Notes: generated by a model from the letters alone, not told the origin. A DNA stretch of 64,000 nt from Lentzea jiangxiensis (GCF_900104175.1 NZ_FNIX01000010.1:124001-188000), one strand, 5' to 3'; positions 10,376 to 19,185 are shown, counted from the stretch's first letter. Translations and numbers: made by a program.

Positions 10376-11173
10376 ATGGCGACTTCGACCTGGCACGGCA
10401 GCAGCTACCCGACGCAAGTCCTCGTGCTGACCGGCCGCTCTTTACGTGCGCTGCTGCGCACGCCCGCACTGGTGTTCTTCAGCATCCTGCAGCCGTTGAT
10501 CATGCTGACGCTGTTCAGCCAGATCTTCGGCAGCATCACGTCCACGGCGAACTTCCCGCCGGGCATGAGCTACATCAACTTCCTGCTGCCCGCGATCCTC
10601 GTGAACACCGCGATGCAGTCCTCTCTCGCGTCCGGCATCGGGCTCGTGCAGGACATGTCGAACGGTGTGCTCGCACGGTTCCGTTCGCTGCCCATCCGCC
10701 CGAGCACGGTTCTGCTGGCGCGCAACCTGTCCGACGCGGTCCGCACCGCGTTCCAGCTCGTGCTGATGATCGCGTTCGGCGTCCTGGTGTTCGGCTTCCG
10801 CCCGGACGGCGGCATGCTCGGCACCCTCGCCGCCCTGGGCCTCGCGCTGGTCGTCGGGTGGGCGCTGAGCTGGGTGTTCATCGCGATCGCCGCGTGGGTC
10901 CGCAAGGCGGAGCTGATGCAGACCGTCGGCTTCCTGGCGATGTTCCCGCTGATGTTCGCGTCCAGCGCGTTCGTGCCGGTCACCGGTCTGCCCGGCTGGC
11001 TGCAGGCGATCGCGAAGGTCAACCCGCTGACCTACGCGGTCGACGCCGCCCGCAGCCTGGCGCTCGCCCAGCCGGTCACCGGGGTGGCCGGGGCGCTGGT
11101 CACGAGCGGCGTGATCGCACTGGCGGGCGCGTTCTTCGCGGTCCGCGGCTTCCGCCGGCCGCTGTCGGTCTAG
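10376..11173 (+). CDS. ABC-2 type transporter permease (DrrB-like)
   Basis: 265-residue integral membrane protein with about six hydrophobic segments, beginning with ALVFFSILQPLIMLTLFSQIFG after an N-terminal cytosolic arm. The conserved ABC-2 features around FPPGMSYINFLLPAILVNTAMQ and FRSLPIRPSTVLLARNLSDAVR match DrrB-type drug exporters. It is the membrane partner of the preceding ATPase. AGGGGG lies about seven bases before the ATG. Its 3' end overlaps the convergent copD/ctaG gene by four bases. Confidence 0.92.
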   Translation: MATSTWHGSSYPTQVLVLTGRSLRALLRTPALVFFSILQPLIMLTLFSQIFGSITSTANFPPGMSYINFLLPAILVNTAMQSSLASGIGLVQDMSNGVLARFRSLPIRPSTVLLARNLSDAVRTAFQLVLMIAFGVLVFGFRPDGGMLGTLAALGLALVVGWALSWVFIAIAAWVRKAELMQTVGFLAMFPLMFASSAFVPVTGLPGWLQAIAKVNPLTYAVDAARSLALAQPVTGVAGALVTSGVIALAGAFFAVRGFRRPLSV

Positions 11174-13101
11174 TCCTTCCCGGCCATCTTGCGCAGCATC
11201 GCGTTGTAGGCCTCGAGGTCGGCGTCGCCATCGGCGTCGGCCTTGCGGTCCAGCCGTTTCGCGTCCCGGCCGTCCTGCCGCGCCCACTGCGTGAGCAGGG
11301 CGACCATGACCACCAGCAACGGGATCTCCCCCGCCGCCCAGGCGATGCCACCGCCGAGCCGCTGGTCCTCCAGCAGGTTCTGCACCCACGGCAACGCCAA
11401 GCCGCGGTAGAACTGCTCGCCGATGACGGTCGCGGAGCTCATCAGCACGACGCCGAAGAACGCGTGGAACGGGATCGACGCGAACAACAGCCCCAACCGC
11501 CCGAGCGGCGGCAGCTTGTTCGGTGACGGGTCCACGCCGATCACGGGCCAGTAGAAGACGTAGCCGGCGAGGATGAAGTGGGCGTTCATCGCGAGGTGCG
11601 CCCAGTGGAACGGCAGCGCGGCCTCGAACAGCCCCGAGAAGTAGAGCGCGTAGAAGGACCCGACGAACAGGGCCAGCGCCACGAACGGGTTCGTCAGCAG
11701 GCGCGCGACCGGTGAGTGCACGAAGGCCAGCACCCACTCGCGCGGTCCCGGCACCTCCTTGTTGACCGGCAGCGCGCGCAACGCCAGCGTGACCGGCCCG
11801 CCCAGGACGAACAGGATCGGGGTCAGCATGGACAGCACCATGTGGGCTTCCATGTGCACGCTGAACATCGCCGGCGAGTACCGGCCCATGCCCGACGACG
11901 TCGCGAACAGCAGCGTGAAGCAGCCGCACAGCCACGCGACCGTGCGTCCGACGGGCCACTTGTCACCGCGCTTGGTCAGCCTGCGCACGCCCAGCACGTA
12001 GAGCAGCGCGAGCGTCAGGGCGGCGGTGCCGAAGACCAGGTCGAAGCGCCAGTCGAAGAGGATGCTCGTCAAGGTCGGCGGGCCGTCGAGGTCGTAGCCG
12101 ATCGCGATCTCCACGCGGCTGGGCAGCTCGACGCTGCCGCCGGGCGGAGGCGTGCGGGCCAGCGCCACGGCCAGGCCGATGGTGAACATCATCAGCAGGA
12201 ACTCGACGCCGGCGAGCTTGAGCAGCGCGTGCGGCTTGCCGTCGACCACGCCCTTGACGCCGCGTTCGCGCTGGAAGTAGCCGAACACGCCGAGCAGCAG
12301 CAGGCAGGCGAGCTTGCCCAGCGTCAGCCAGCCGTAGGTGGACGTCACGAGGTCGGTCGGCGTGATGCGCACGAGGGCGTTCACCACGCCCGAGACGGCC
12401 ATCACGATCCAGCTGACCAGCGCGATCTTCGAGAACCTCGTCGTGGCCAGCGGGAGGTGAGCGCCGCCACGTCTGCCGTGCGCCAGCAAAGCGACGAGGC
12501 CGCCCACCCACAGCACCGCGGCGATGAGGTGGAACAACAGGCTGTTCGTCGCCATGTCGTGCGACCCACCCGACGACGAGTGGCCGGTGACCGCGACCGG
12601 GACGAGCGCGAAGATCGCGCCGAACAGCAGGACGGTCGTCCATCCCCACGAGAGCACCAGACGGCAGCCGAGTGCGAGCAACGCCACGATGATCGCCGTC
12701 AGCATCCACGCCTTGGACTGCTCCAGCAGCATCGCCGTCGCGATCATCTGGCTGAAGCTGAACGAGCTCACGGGACGGTCGATCGCGGCCGCTGTGTTGA
12801 ACGGCACGGACAGCAGGGCGCCAACGAGCCACACCAGCGCAAACCACCCGGCTGTGCGCATCGCGGCGTAACCGTCCGCGGCGAGAGTGCCGGACTTCTG
12901 CGGTGGTACGAGGAAAGCCGCCAACAACAACGAGCCGATGGTCACCACCGCACCCGTCTCGGTCAGCACGCGCACGATGAGCAGCCCTGCCGGAGGGGTG
13001 CTCTCGAACGAGCTGAGCGCGACGGCGGCGAGGGCCGCCACCGCGAAGCCGATGACGACGAGGGGCACCAAACCCGTTCTGGTGGAGCGTTCGATTGGCA
13101 C
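11170..13101 (-). CDS. CopD-CtaG fusion: copper resistance D domain with cytochrome c oxidase assembly domain
   Basis: 643-residue polytopic membrane protein. The N-terminal half (to about 340) resembles CopD, with the segments LVWLVGALLSVPFN, MATNSLLFHLIAAVLWVGGLVALL and KIALVSWIVMAVSG. The C-terminal half is caa3_CtaG-like, with conserved His-rich stretches FSVHMEAHMVLSMLTPILFVLGGP and WAHLAMNAHFILAGYVFYWPVIG. Known members are annotated as copper import/delivery for cytochrome oxidase assembly. Start GTG 13101 is supported by TAGGCT seven bases upstream. It diverges from a DUF3558 lipoprotein; their -10 boxes are only eight bases apart. Confidence 0.93.
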   Translation of the reverse strand: MPIERSTRTGLVPLVVIGFAVAALAAVALSSFESTPPAGLLIVRVLTETGAVVTIGSLLLAAFLVPPQKSGTLAADGYAAMRTAGWFALVWLVGALLSVPFNTAAAIDRPVSSFSFSQMIATAMLLEQSKAWMLTAIIVALLALGCRLVLSWGWTTVLLFGAIFALVPVAVTGHSSSGGSHDMATNSLLFHLIAAVLWVGGLVALLAHGRRGGAHLPLATTRFSKIALVSWIVMAVSGVVNALVRITPTDLVTSTYGWLTLGKLACLLLLGVFGYFQRERGVKGVVDGKPHALLKLAGVEFLLMMFTIGLAVALARTPPPGGSVELPSRVEIAIGYDLDGPPTLTSILFDWRFDLVFGTAALTLALLYVLGVRRLTKRGDKWPVGRTVAWLCGCFTLLFATSSGMGRYSPAMFSVHMEAHMVLSMLTPILFVLGGPVTLALRALPVNKEVPGPREWVLAFVHSPVARLLTNPFVALALFVGSFYALYFSGLFEAALPFHWAHLAMNAHFILAGYVFYWPVIGVDPSPNKLPPLGRLGLLFASIPFHAFFGVVLMSSATVIGEQFYRGLALPWVQNLLEDQRLGGGIAWAAGEIPLLVVMVALLTQWARQDGRDAKRLDRKADADGDADLEAYNAMLRKMAGKD

Positions 13102-13108
13102 GTCACGG

Positions 13109-13128
13109 AGCCTACGACCCTCTAGTGT
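13109..13128. promoter_or_regulatory. Overlapping divergent leaderless promoters
   Basis: On the minus strand TAGGCT (13109-13114) lies seven bases before the GTG of the CopD-CtaG gene. On the plus strand TAGTGT (13123-13128) lies eight bases before the GTG of the lipoprotein gene. The two -10 elements are so close that polymerases should exclude one another. Confidence 0.5.
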
Positions 13129-13136
13129 TGCCCCGT

Positions 13137-13655
13137 GTGAGCCGTTCTCTCCTGCTGCTGCTCGTGGTGCTCTCCGTGGCCGGCTGCGCCTACCGCGTCC
13201 AGGGCGAACCCATCGCGGCGCCGCTGCCGCCGCTGGCCATCGAGAAGCCGCGCAAGACCGCGGGCGTCGACCCGTGCGCGCTGGTGACGGAGAAGGACCT
13301 CAAGCCGGTCGGGACGCTCAGGTTCAACCCCGTGCCGCGCCAGGAGATGGCGAACTCATGCCTCTACACGCTCAAGGAGAACGCATACGTGCTGGTCGCG
13401 GTGCCGTACCGGTCGTTCGACGAGTCGAAGAGGATCCAGAAGGACGGCCGCGCGGTCGAGACGGGCAAGCACGCCACGTGGCTGAGCTGCGGCCAGGAGT
13501 CCAAGGACATGGTGTGCACCGCCACCATCGCCGTGACGCGCGACGAGTCGCTGCTGGTCGCCATCGGCATCGGCGGCGGCGCCACGGAGGCCAGGGCGCG
13601 CGACTCGCTGGCGCCGATCGCCCTGGAAGCGCTCAAACGGATGCCGTCCGCCTAG
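13137..13655 (+). CDS. DUF3558 family lipoprotein
   Basis: 172 residues. A short signal peptide (SRSLLLLLVVLSVAGC) ends in the lipobox VAGC, so the protein is probably anchored to the outer face of the membrane. The mature part begins with the family hallmark DPCALVTEKDL and has two further cysteines (SCLYTL, LSCGQE) likely to form a disulphide. GTG 13137 is preferred over in-frame starts upstream because it gives a normal signal peptide and fits the promoter. The function of DUF3558 is unknown; members are abundant in Pseudonocardiaceae. The last 23 bases overlap the convergent MFS gene. Confidence 0.85.
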   Translation: MSRSLLLLLVVLSVAGCAYRVQGEPIAAPLPPLAIEKPRKTAGVDPCALVTEKDLKPVGTLRFNPVPRQEMANSCLYTLKENAYVLVAVPYRSFDESKRIQKDGRAVETGKHATWLSCGQESKDMVCTATIAVTRDESLLVAIGIGGGATEARARDSLAPIALEALKRMPSA

Positions 13656-14808
13656 CCGCACGCCTGGCCAGCAAGGTCGCCGGGATGATCAGCGCGGTGA
13701 CGAGCGCCACGAACCCGAGCGACACCACGAGCGAGCTGACGTGGGCAAGGCCACCCACGATCGGCGGCCCGGCGAGGAACCCGGTGTAGGCGATGGTCGT
13801 CACCAGCCCGAGCTGACGCTCGCCACCGCTGCCGTCCGCGCGCTTGCCGGTCTCGCTGGCCAGGTCCATGACCACCGGGAACGAGAACGCGAGCCCCAGC
13901 CCGGCCAGACCGAACCCGGCGTACCCGGCGGCGGGGTGCGGGACGAGCACCGCGAGCGCCAGGCCCGTCGCGGCGAGACCACCGCCCGCGGCGAGCAGGC
14001 GGTGAGGGCCGAGCTTGCGCTGGATCGGTTCGCCGAACCACCGTGCGAGCCCCATCGTGACGGAGAAGCCCGCATAGGCGTATGCGCCCGCCGCGTCGCC
14101 CATGCCCCGCTCACGGACCATGAACAGCGCCGACCAGTCCGCCGCCGCCCCTTCGGCGATAGCGCTGCACAGCGCGACGCTCGCCAACAGCCAGAGGACC
14201 GGGCTCTTGAGCACGTTCTCCCGTTCGGAGACTTCTTCCCTGTGCCGCTCCCCTACTCCACCGGGAATGCTCTTCGCGATGAGCGCGGTCACCACGAGGC
14301 CGACGAACGCCGCGAGAAGAAAGTGCCTCATAGGCGTCCAATGCGCCTGAGCGGCGGCGGCGCTGCCCAACGACCCGATGAGCCCGCCGACGCTGAACCC
14401 CGCGTGGAACTGCGGCATCAACGGCCGCTGCAGGCTGCGAACGACCACCACCGCCGCGACGTTCATCGACACGTCCATCGCGGCGATGCTCGCGCCCAGC
14501 GCGACCAGGCTCAGCCCAAGCTGCAGCGGCGACTCCGATAGCGCGAGCACGGGCAGAAGCAACGGACTGAGGAGAGAGCTCGCTATCAGCACGCCACGCG
14601 ACCCGTGGACCGCGCAAATCCGCGCCGCCAGCGGTGCCGTCACCGCGAGCCCGACGCTCGCCCCGAGCAACGCGAGCCCGAGACTGCCCACCTCTGCGCC
14701 GACCTGCTCGGCGAGCGCGGGCACACGAGCGGCCCAGGTGCCGAAGACAGCGCCGTTCAGGAGGAACACGACAAACGTGGCCAGACGTGGGGACATGCGT
14801 CCCAGCAT
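13633..14808 (-). CDS. MFS transporter (YbjJ/FucP-like)
   Basis: About 391 residues with twelve predicted membrane segments. It resembles the YbjJ-type branch of the major facilitator superfamily, with the conserved N-terminal pattern FLLNGAVFGTWAARVPALAEQVG and the loop IPGGVGERHREE. Substrate is not predictable; sugars or drugs are known in related branches. ATG 14808 starts two bases after a LacI-type palindrome; an internal ATG at 14796 is the alternative. The divergent LacI regulator is probably its repressor. Confidence 0.88.
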   Translation of the reverse strand: MLGRMSPRLATFVVFLLNGAVFGTWAARVPALAEQVGAEVGSLGLALLGASVGLAVTAPLAARICAVHGSRGVLIASSLLSPLLLPVLALSESPLQLGLSLVALGASIAAMDVSMNVAAVVVVRSLQRPLMPQFHAGFSVGGLIGSLGSAAAAQAHWTPMRHFLLAAFVGLVVTALIAKSIPGGVGERHREEVSERENVLKSPVLWLLASVALCSAIAEGAAADWSALFMVRERGMGDAAGAYAYAGFSVTMGLARWFGEPIQRKLGPHRLLAAGGGLAATGLALAVLVPHPAAGYAGFGLAGLGLAFSFPVVMDLASETGKRADGSGGERQLGLVTTIAYTGFLAGPPIVGGLAHVSSLVVSLGFVALVTALIIPATLLARRAARRTASV

Positions 14809-14810
14809 GA

Positions 14811-14824
14811 CTGAAGCGCTTCAG
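14811..14824. promoter_or_regulatory. LacI-family operator between MFS and lacI-type genes
   Basis: Perfect 14-base palindrome CTGAAGCGCTTCAG with the central CG typical of LacI/GalR operators. It lies two bases from the MFS start and about 45 bases before the regulator start, so one site could control both genes. Confidence 0.7.
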
Positions 14825-14868
14825 CGCCGCCAGCGGTCGAGGTGCGATCTCTCGCATACGATGCGTCC

Positions 14869-15948
14869 GTGGACTCCGACCGCCGACGCAGGCCGACGCT
14901 GGACACCGTCGCCGCGGCCGTAGGGGTCTCGAGGGCAACGGTGTCGAACGCGTACAACCGCCCGGACCAGCTCTCGTCGTCACTGCGCGAACGCATCCTC
15001 GAAACGGCGCGCTCCCTGGGCTACGCGGGTCCCGACCCGGTCGCCCGCTCCCTGGCCACCCGCTCGTCCGCGGCCGTCGGCTTCATGCTGCCCCAGGGCC
15101 TGTCCGGCGCCTTCTCCGACCCGGCGCTGTCGATCGTGCTCGACGGCCTGGCGTCCACCGTCGACGGCCACGACCACAGCCTGGTCCTGATGCCGGGCAA
15201 CTCCACCGGCGGCCCGCGCCCGTCGATCGTCTCGCGGGCCCAGGCCGACGTGATGGTCGCCTACTCGCTGCCGGACTCCGCCCCGGCCCTCGACGCCGTG
15301 GCGGCCCGCGGCCTGCCGCTGGTCGTGATCGACCAGCCCGTGCTGCCGGACTCCGCGCGGGTGGAAGTCCAGGACTACGCCGGCACGTGCGCCGCGGCCT
15401 CACACCTGCTCCGCCTCGGCCACACCCGCTTGGGCATCCTGACCTTCGCCCTGCATCCGGACGGAGCATCGGGCCCGGTCTCGCAAGAGCGCCGTTCGGA
15501 CGTGCCGTTCCGCGTGAGCCGGGACCGCCTGGGCGGCTACCTCGATACTTTGGAAAAAGCCGGGGTGAAACCGGACAATGTTCCGGTGTGGGAGGCCCGC
15601 GGCAGTGATCGCGAACTCGGACGACTGGGCGCGCGGTGGTTGCTGACCCGCGAGCCACGCCCGAGCGCTTTGCTGTGCACGTCGGACCAACTGGCCTTCG
15701 GCGCCCTGCAAGCAGCCCGGGACCTGAGCCTCACCGTCCCGACCGACCTCTCCGTCGTCGGCTTCGACGACGTCCCCGAGGCGGCCTACAGCGACCCCCC
15801 GCTGACTACTGTGCGTCAACCCCTGGCCGACAAGGGCCGCCGAGCCGGCGAACTGGCCCTGAAATTACTGGCCGGAGCCAGACCGCCCCGGCCGACGAGA
15901 CTCGACGTTTCCCTCGTGGAGAGAGCCTCAACGGCCCCTCAGATGTGA
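14869..15948 (+). CDS. LacI family transcriptional regulator
   Basis: About 359 residues. The N-terminal helix-turn-helix and hinge are clear (TLDTVAAAVGVSRATVSNAYNRPDQLSS, then RILETARSLGYAGPDPVARSLA), followed by a periplasmic-binding-protein-like effector domain that ends with TDLSVVGFDDVPEA and PLTTVRQPL. GTG 14869 is chosen because TACGAT (14857-14862) lies exactly six bases upstream; a longer frame from 14842 would start before this promoter. The target is the divergent MFS gene through the shared palindrome. The effector is probably a sugar or the MFS substrate. Confidence 0.93.
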   Translation: MDSDRRRRPTLDTVAAAVGVSRATVSNAYNRPDQLSSSLRERILETARSLGYAGPDPVARSLATRSSAAVGFMLPQGLSGAFSDPALSIVLDGLASTVDGHDHSLVLMPGNSTGGPRPSIVSRAQADVMVAYSLPDSAPALDAVAARGLPLVVIDQPVLPDSARVEVQDYAGTCAAASHLLRLGHTRLGILTFALHPDGASGPVSQERRSDVPFRVSRDRLGGYLDTLEKAGVKPDNVPVWEARGSDRELGRLGARWLLTREPRPSALLCTSDQLAFGALQAARDLSLTVPTDLSVVGFDDVPEAAYSDPPLTTVRQPLADKGRRAGELALKLLAGARPPRPTRLDVSLVERASTAPQM

Positions 15949-16077
15949 TTCGCGTCACGTTTAGACCGTTTTCATCACCCATTTGGTCGTAGGGCGGAAA
16001 CAGTCGATCGACTCCGGACGATGTGTCCGGTGGGGGCATCGGCGACCACGGTTCGTGGCCGTCTGCGCACCCTTCCA

Positions 16078-16150
16078 GCCTCTGTAGCTCAGTGGAGAGA
16101 GCGAGGGACTTCTAATCCCGAGGTCGCAGGTTCGAATCCTGCCAGGGGCG
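16078..16150 (+). tRNA. tRNA-Arg (anticodon TCT)
   Basis: 73 bases folding as a cloverleaf: acceptor GCCTCTG/CAGGGGC with one G-U pair, D stem GCTC/GAGC, anticodon loop CTTCTAA with TCT, and T arm GCAGG-TTCGAAT-CCTGC. The outermost anticodon-stem pair is an A-G mismatch. CCA is not encoded. TCT reads AGA/AGG arginine codons, which are rare in this genome. Confidence 0.93.
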
Positions 16151-16161
16151 CTGGACTGAAG

Positions 16162-16202
16162 GGCCGCTGACCTGCACCGACAGGTCGGCGGCCTTCGTCG
16201 TT
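16162..16202 (+). terminator. Hairpin terminator after tRNA-Arg
   Basis: A 13-base stem, GGCCGCTGACCTG (16162-16174) with CAGGTCGGCGGCC (16181-16193), has one G-U pair and a six-base loop, followed by TTCGTCGTT. Confidence 0.7.
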
Positions 16203-16214
16203 CCGGCCAAGCGC

Positions 16215-17816
16215 CTACATCCAGTTCGCGGTGACCGCGACGAAGTGGTCCGTGATCGCCTTCTTGCAGGGGCCCATCGCGAACTCAACGCCGTCGAACT
16301 TGGCGTAGTCCTGGTACTCGCTCAGCGACGGGGCGAGAACCACGCGCCAGGTGGTGGGGTCGATCGCCAGAAGGCCGTTGTCGAAGAGCAGGTGCACGTC
16401 AGCGCGGAGCAGGACGCCCTCGTCCAGGTTGTGGGTCTCGTGTTCGGCGAAGCTGCGGAGGTGCGCCGCCTGGAGCACTTCTGCGGGGCACGGACCGGTG
16501 ATCGCGCAGACGTGGCCGTAGCGCTGGACCAGTTTCTTCCTGAACTTGTCCTGGCCGTTTCGGGCCTTCGTCCTTCTTTCGCGCCGGCCTCCCCTGGGTG
16601 CCTCGTCATCCGCACCGGCGGTCTCGTCCCGCTCTGTGATGGTGCGGCGTGCGGTCTTCACCTTGGCCGCGACACGTTCTTCCGCCACCTGCGAGGGCAG
16701 TGGCACGGCGACGCGAGTGAGCATCGCTCCCAGCTTGGCCACGTCCAAGGGGCGGATCGCGTTCTGCACCGCTTCGTCGGTGCACGCCTCCTTGAGCTCG
16801 TCGGCGGTGATGGCGCCGTCGAGCGCGCGCCAGGTGCCGCCGTAGTACGCGACGTACTGGGTCACCTTGGTGGGCTTGGTTTCAGGCTGCTCGAACTCGT
16901 GGTGGCAGCTGGTGCGGCGGCAGCGGTAGCGGGGGCGTTGGACCCTGCGCTCGTCGAAGCGGCCGCCCTGGCAGCGCGGGCAGACCTTCTGCTCCTTCGG
17001 CACGTCCTCCTGGTGGTCGATGCGGGAGATCCTGGCGACGCCGAGCACGTCCTCGCCGTCGCGGATGGCGATGACGTGGCCTTCGCGGAGTTGTTGGGAG
17101 CGGCCGACGTTGTTGTCGTAGACGTAGCTCGACCCCAGCACGTCCGGGTAGCCGGTGTTGCCGCCGTATTTCCGCTCGCCCTCCGCGGAGAACAAGGCCC
17201 ACGCCCTGGTTTCGTGTTGTGCGCGGATCGCGGCGGCCTGCCGGTGCATGTCGATCTCATTGGCCCTGAACTCGTCGATGACGACCTCGTCGAGAGCTCC
17301 GCCGCGGGTTTCCTTCTTGGCGTAGTCCGGGAGGCTGGTCTGCAGGTCGTAGAGCTTGCGCTGGACGCTGTTGACCGAACGGAAGTTGAGCCCCCGGTCC
17401 TCTGGGGCGTGGAACGGCAGCCGCTGCAGGAGCTGCGCCAGTTCCCGCACCGCCGGATCGTTCGCTCGTTGCGCCACGAGGTTGTTCGAGAAGAGCCGCG
17501 AGCAGGCGAGGATCAGCTCCTCCCGCGTCCACTTGGGCGGCCGCAGTTCCTTGACCTCGAACCTCAGGCCCTTCAAGGTCTCGTTGACCGCGTCGTCGTC
17601 CGCGACGTCCGACGGCCGCAGCGGCGCGCGATCAGGCAGGTGGCCGTGGGCGGCGGCGGCGATCACCCGCGTGCCGTACCGGCGGCCGCCGTCGGCGATC
17701 ACGTAGTTGCGCAGCCGGTCGAAGCCGTGGTGGTCGCAGAACTCCGCCAGCCCCATGCGGTCGTGTTCCGTCAACGCCGTGCGCACCGCGTCTGCGGTGA
17801 TGTCCCCAAGACCCAC
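16215..17816 (-). CDS. ScoMcrA-like HNH endonuclease, putative modification-dependent restriction enzyme
   Basis: 533 residues. Residues 1-95 match the ScoMcrA-like N-terminal head pattern (AVRTALTEHDRMGLAEFC, GGRRYGTRVIAAAAHG, then GLRFEV). A middle part contains YVYDNNVGRSQQLREGHVIAIRDG and a cysteine set CPRC...CRRTSC that looks like a zinc ribbon. The C-terminal HNH_2 nuclease has the triad H452, N463, H475 (AAHLRSF, HNLDEGVLL, DVHLLFDNGLLAIDP). ScoMcrA from Streptomyces cuts DNA with phosphorothioate or 5-methylcytosine; the recognition specificity here cannot be read from sequence. The gene stands alone downstream of tRNA-Arg, without a methyltransferase, as expected for a Type IV enzyme. 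No Shine-Dalgarno is seen before GTG 17816. Confidence 0.85.
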   Translation of the reverse strand: MGLGDITADAVRTALTEHDRMGLAEFCDHHGFDRLRNYVIADGGRRYGTRVIAAAAHGHLPDRAPLRPSDVADDDAVNETLKGLRFEVKELRPPKWTREELILACSRLFSNNLVAQRANDPAVRELAQLLQRLPFHAPEDRGLNFRSVNSVQRKLYDLQTSLPDYAKKETRGGALDEVVIDEFRANEIDMHRQAAAIRAQHETRAWALFSAEGERKYGGNTGYPDVLGSSYVYDNNVGRSQQLREGHVIAIRDGEDVLGVARISRIDHQEDVPKEQKVCPRCQGGRFDERRVQRPRYRCRRTSCHHEFEQPETKPTKVTQYVAYYGGTWRALDGAITADELKEACTDEAVQNAIRPLDVAKLGAMLTRVAVPLPSQVAEERVAAKVKTARRTITERDETAGADDEAPRGGRRERRTKARNGQDKFRKKLVQRYGHVCAITGPCPAEVLQAAHLRSFAEHETHNLDEGVLLRADVHLLFDNGLLAIDPTTWRVVLAPSLSEYQDYAKFDGVEFAMGPCKKAITDHFVAVTANWM

Positions 17817-17934
17817 TTGGGAACGATTTCAACCAAACGCCGCCCAGGCAGCCGCCATATGCAGCAATGGGGGCCGACCGACCTTGGACGCAGTGCAACG
17901 AACCACTGCGGACTCTCGGCTGAATAATCGGGCC

Positions 17935-18318
17935 GTGGACAAGACGCGGTTGGGCATCGGGCTGGTCGTTGGCGTTCTCGTGCTGCAGACGGTGGCCGGC
18001 CTGGTCTGGAGTGCCGACGCCACGCTGTCGGGGATCGGGCTCGTCTTCAACTCCGTGGCCGCGGTGTCGGTGGTGCTGCTGGTGCGGCGGGGTGGGCGGG
18101 CCGCCTGGGCCGTTGCCGGGTGGTGTGCCGGGTTCTTCGGGTGGCACGTGGTGGGGCTCGGTGAGCTGGCCGGCTGGTGGACGACCGGGCTGGACGCCGC
18201 GTTCCTCGTGGGGGGCGGTTACCAGGTCTCGGTCGTCTACCAGGCGGTGCTGGCGACGGCGGCGGGGTTTGCCGTGCACCTGTTGTTGCCCCGTCAGGAC
18301 CAGGTTTCTGCCACGTAG
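17935..18318 (+). CDS. Small four-helix membrane protein, unknown
   Basis: 127 residues with four hydrophobic helices at about 5-25, 33-50, 58-75 and 95-118, separated by short loops; no conserved motif is recognised. GTG 17935 fits AATAAT six bases upstream (17923-17928), so the message is probably leaderless; the open frame extends upstream but without a promoter. The 3' end overlaps the convergent NmrA-family gene by 25 bases. Confidence 0.72.
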   Translation: MDKTRLGIGLVVGVLVLQTVAGLVWSADATLSGIGLVFNSVAAVSVVLLVRRGGRAAWAVAGWCAGFFGWHVVGLGELAGWWTTGLDAAFLVGGGYQVSVVYQAVLATAAGFAVHLLLPRQDQVSAT

Positions 18319-19097
18319 GTGTCGAAGCTGGTGGCCGGGCGGCCCAGGAGGGTCTCGAGATCGGTGGTCGCGGTGGCCAGCACGCCTGCCCGCATGCCCG
18401 CATAGAGCATGTTCAGTTCGGTGGCCACCTCGTCGGGGACGCCTTGGGCGCGCAGGCGCTGCGCGTACTCGTCCGGGGCGAGGCGGGTCAGGGTGGTGGT
18501 GCGGCCCGTGGCCGCGGAGATCTTGGCCAGCGCGGTGTCGAACGTGATGGGTTCCGGGCCGCTGAGGTTGTAGGTCTGGGCGTGGTGGTCGTCGGTGGTG
18601 AGGGCCAGGGCGGCCGTCTCGGCGATGTCGGCCACGTCGACGAACGGCTCCGGGGTGTCGTCGACCGGGAGGAACAGGGTGCCGGACTCGACCTCGGCCT
18701 GCCAGACCTCTTCGGAGAAGTTCTGGTGGAAGTTGTTGGCCCGCAGGATGGTCCACGTCGCCGTGCTGGCGCGGAGCGCCGCTTCGGCGGCTCGCATGCC
18801 TTCGAAGAGGGCCGGTGGTGTCTCGTCGAGGCCTCGGCCGGAGAGCAGGACCAGGCGGCGGACGCCCGCGGTGGTGGCCAGGTCGGTGAACGGGGCCGCC
18901 GCGGCCGGGTCTTCCGGGGCGATGAGGTAGGCGGCGTCGGCGCCTTCGAGGAACGGCTTCCAGGTAGTGGTGTCGTTCCAGTCGAAACCGGTGGCGCGGG
19001 AGGCTTTGCGGACGGTGACGCCGCGGGTTTCCAGGCTTCGAACCACCCGGCGGCCCGTCTTGCCGGTGGCGCCCACGACCAGGATCTCTTGTGTCAT
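18294..19097 (-). CDS. NmrA/NAD(P)-binding family oxidoreductase
   Basis: 267 residues. A Rossmann nucleotide motif lies at the N terminus (ILVVGATGKTGRRVVRSLETRG), followed by DAAYLIAPEDP, RRLVLLSGRGL and the ILRANNFHQNF segment typical of NmrA-like atypical short-chain dehydrogenases that bind NAD(P) and sense or reduce quinone-type substrates. ATG 19097 is preceded by GGAGG. It diverges from an AraC regulator whose start is 88 bases away, a common pairing in which the regulator activates the reductase. Confidence 0.88.
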   Translation of the reverse strand: MTQEILVVGATGKTGRRVVRSLETRGVTVRKASRATGFDWNDTTTWKPFLEGADAAYLIAPEDPAAAAPFTDLATTAGVRRLVLLSGRGLDETPPALFEGMRAAEAALRASTATWTILRANNFHQNFSEEVWQAEVESGTLFLPVDDTPEPFVDVADIAETAALALTTDDHHAQTYNLSGPEPITFDTALAKISAATGRTTTLTRLAPDEYAQRLRAQGVPDEVATELNMLYAGMRAGVLATATTDLETLLGRPATSFDTYVAETWS

Positions 19098-19185
19098 GGG
19101 GATAGCCAACCTCCACGGCGGGCGCCGCGACATGGGCGAGAGTTCATCGATGATGTTCGATCGTTCAGGCCGTATCTTGAGGAGC

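Noticed and set aside
15949-16077. AGTCGATCGACT palindrome and CCGGAC-N5-GTCCGG hairpin after the LacI gene
   Set aside because: Short, GC-biased and without a clear T-tract or gene start; could be chance, so no feature was called.
16078-17816. Integrated genomic island at tRNA-Arg
   Set aside because: No integrase and no repeated tRNA 3' end was seen in the window; only the solitary nuclease suggests transfer.
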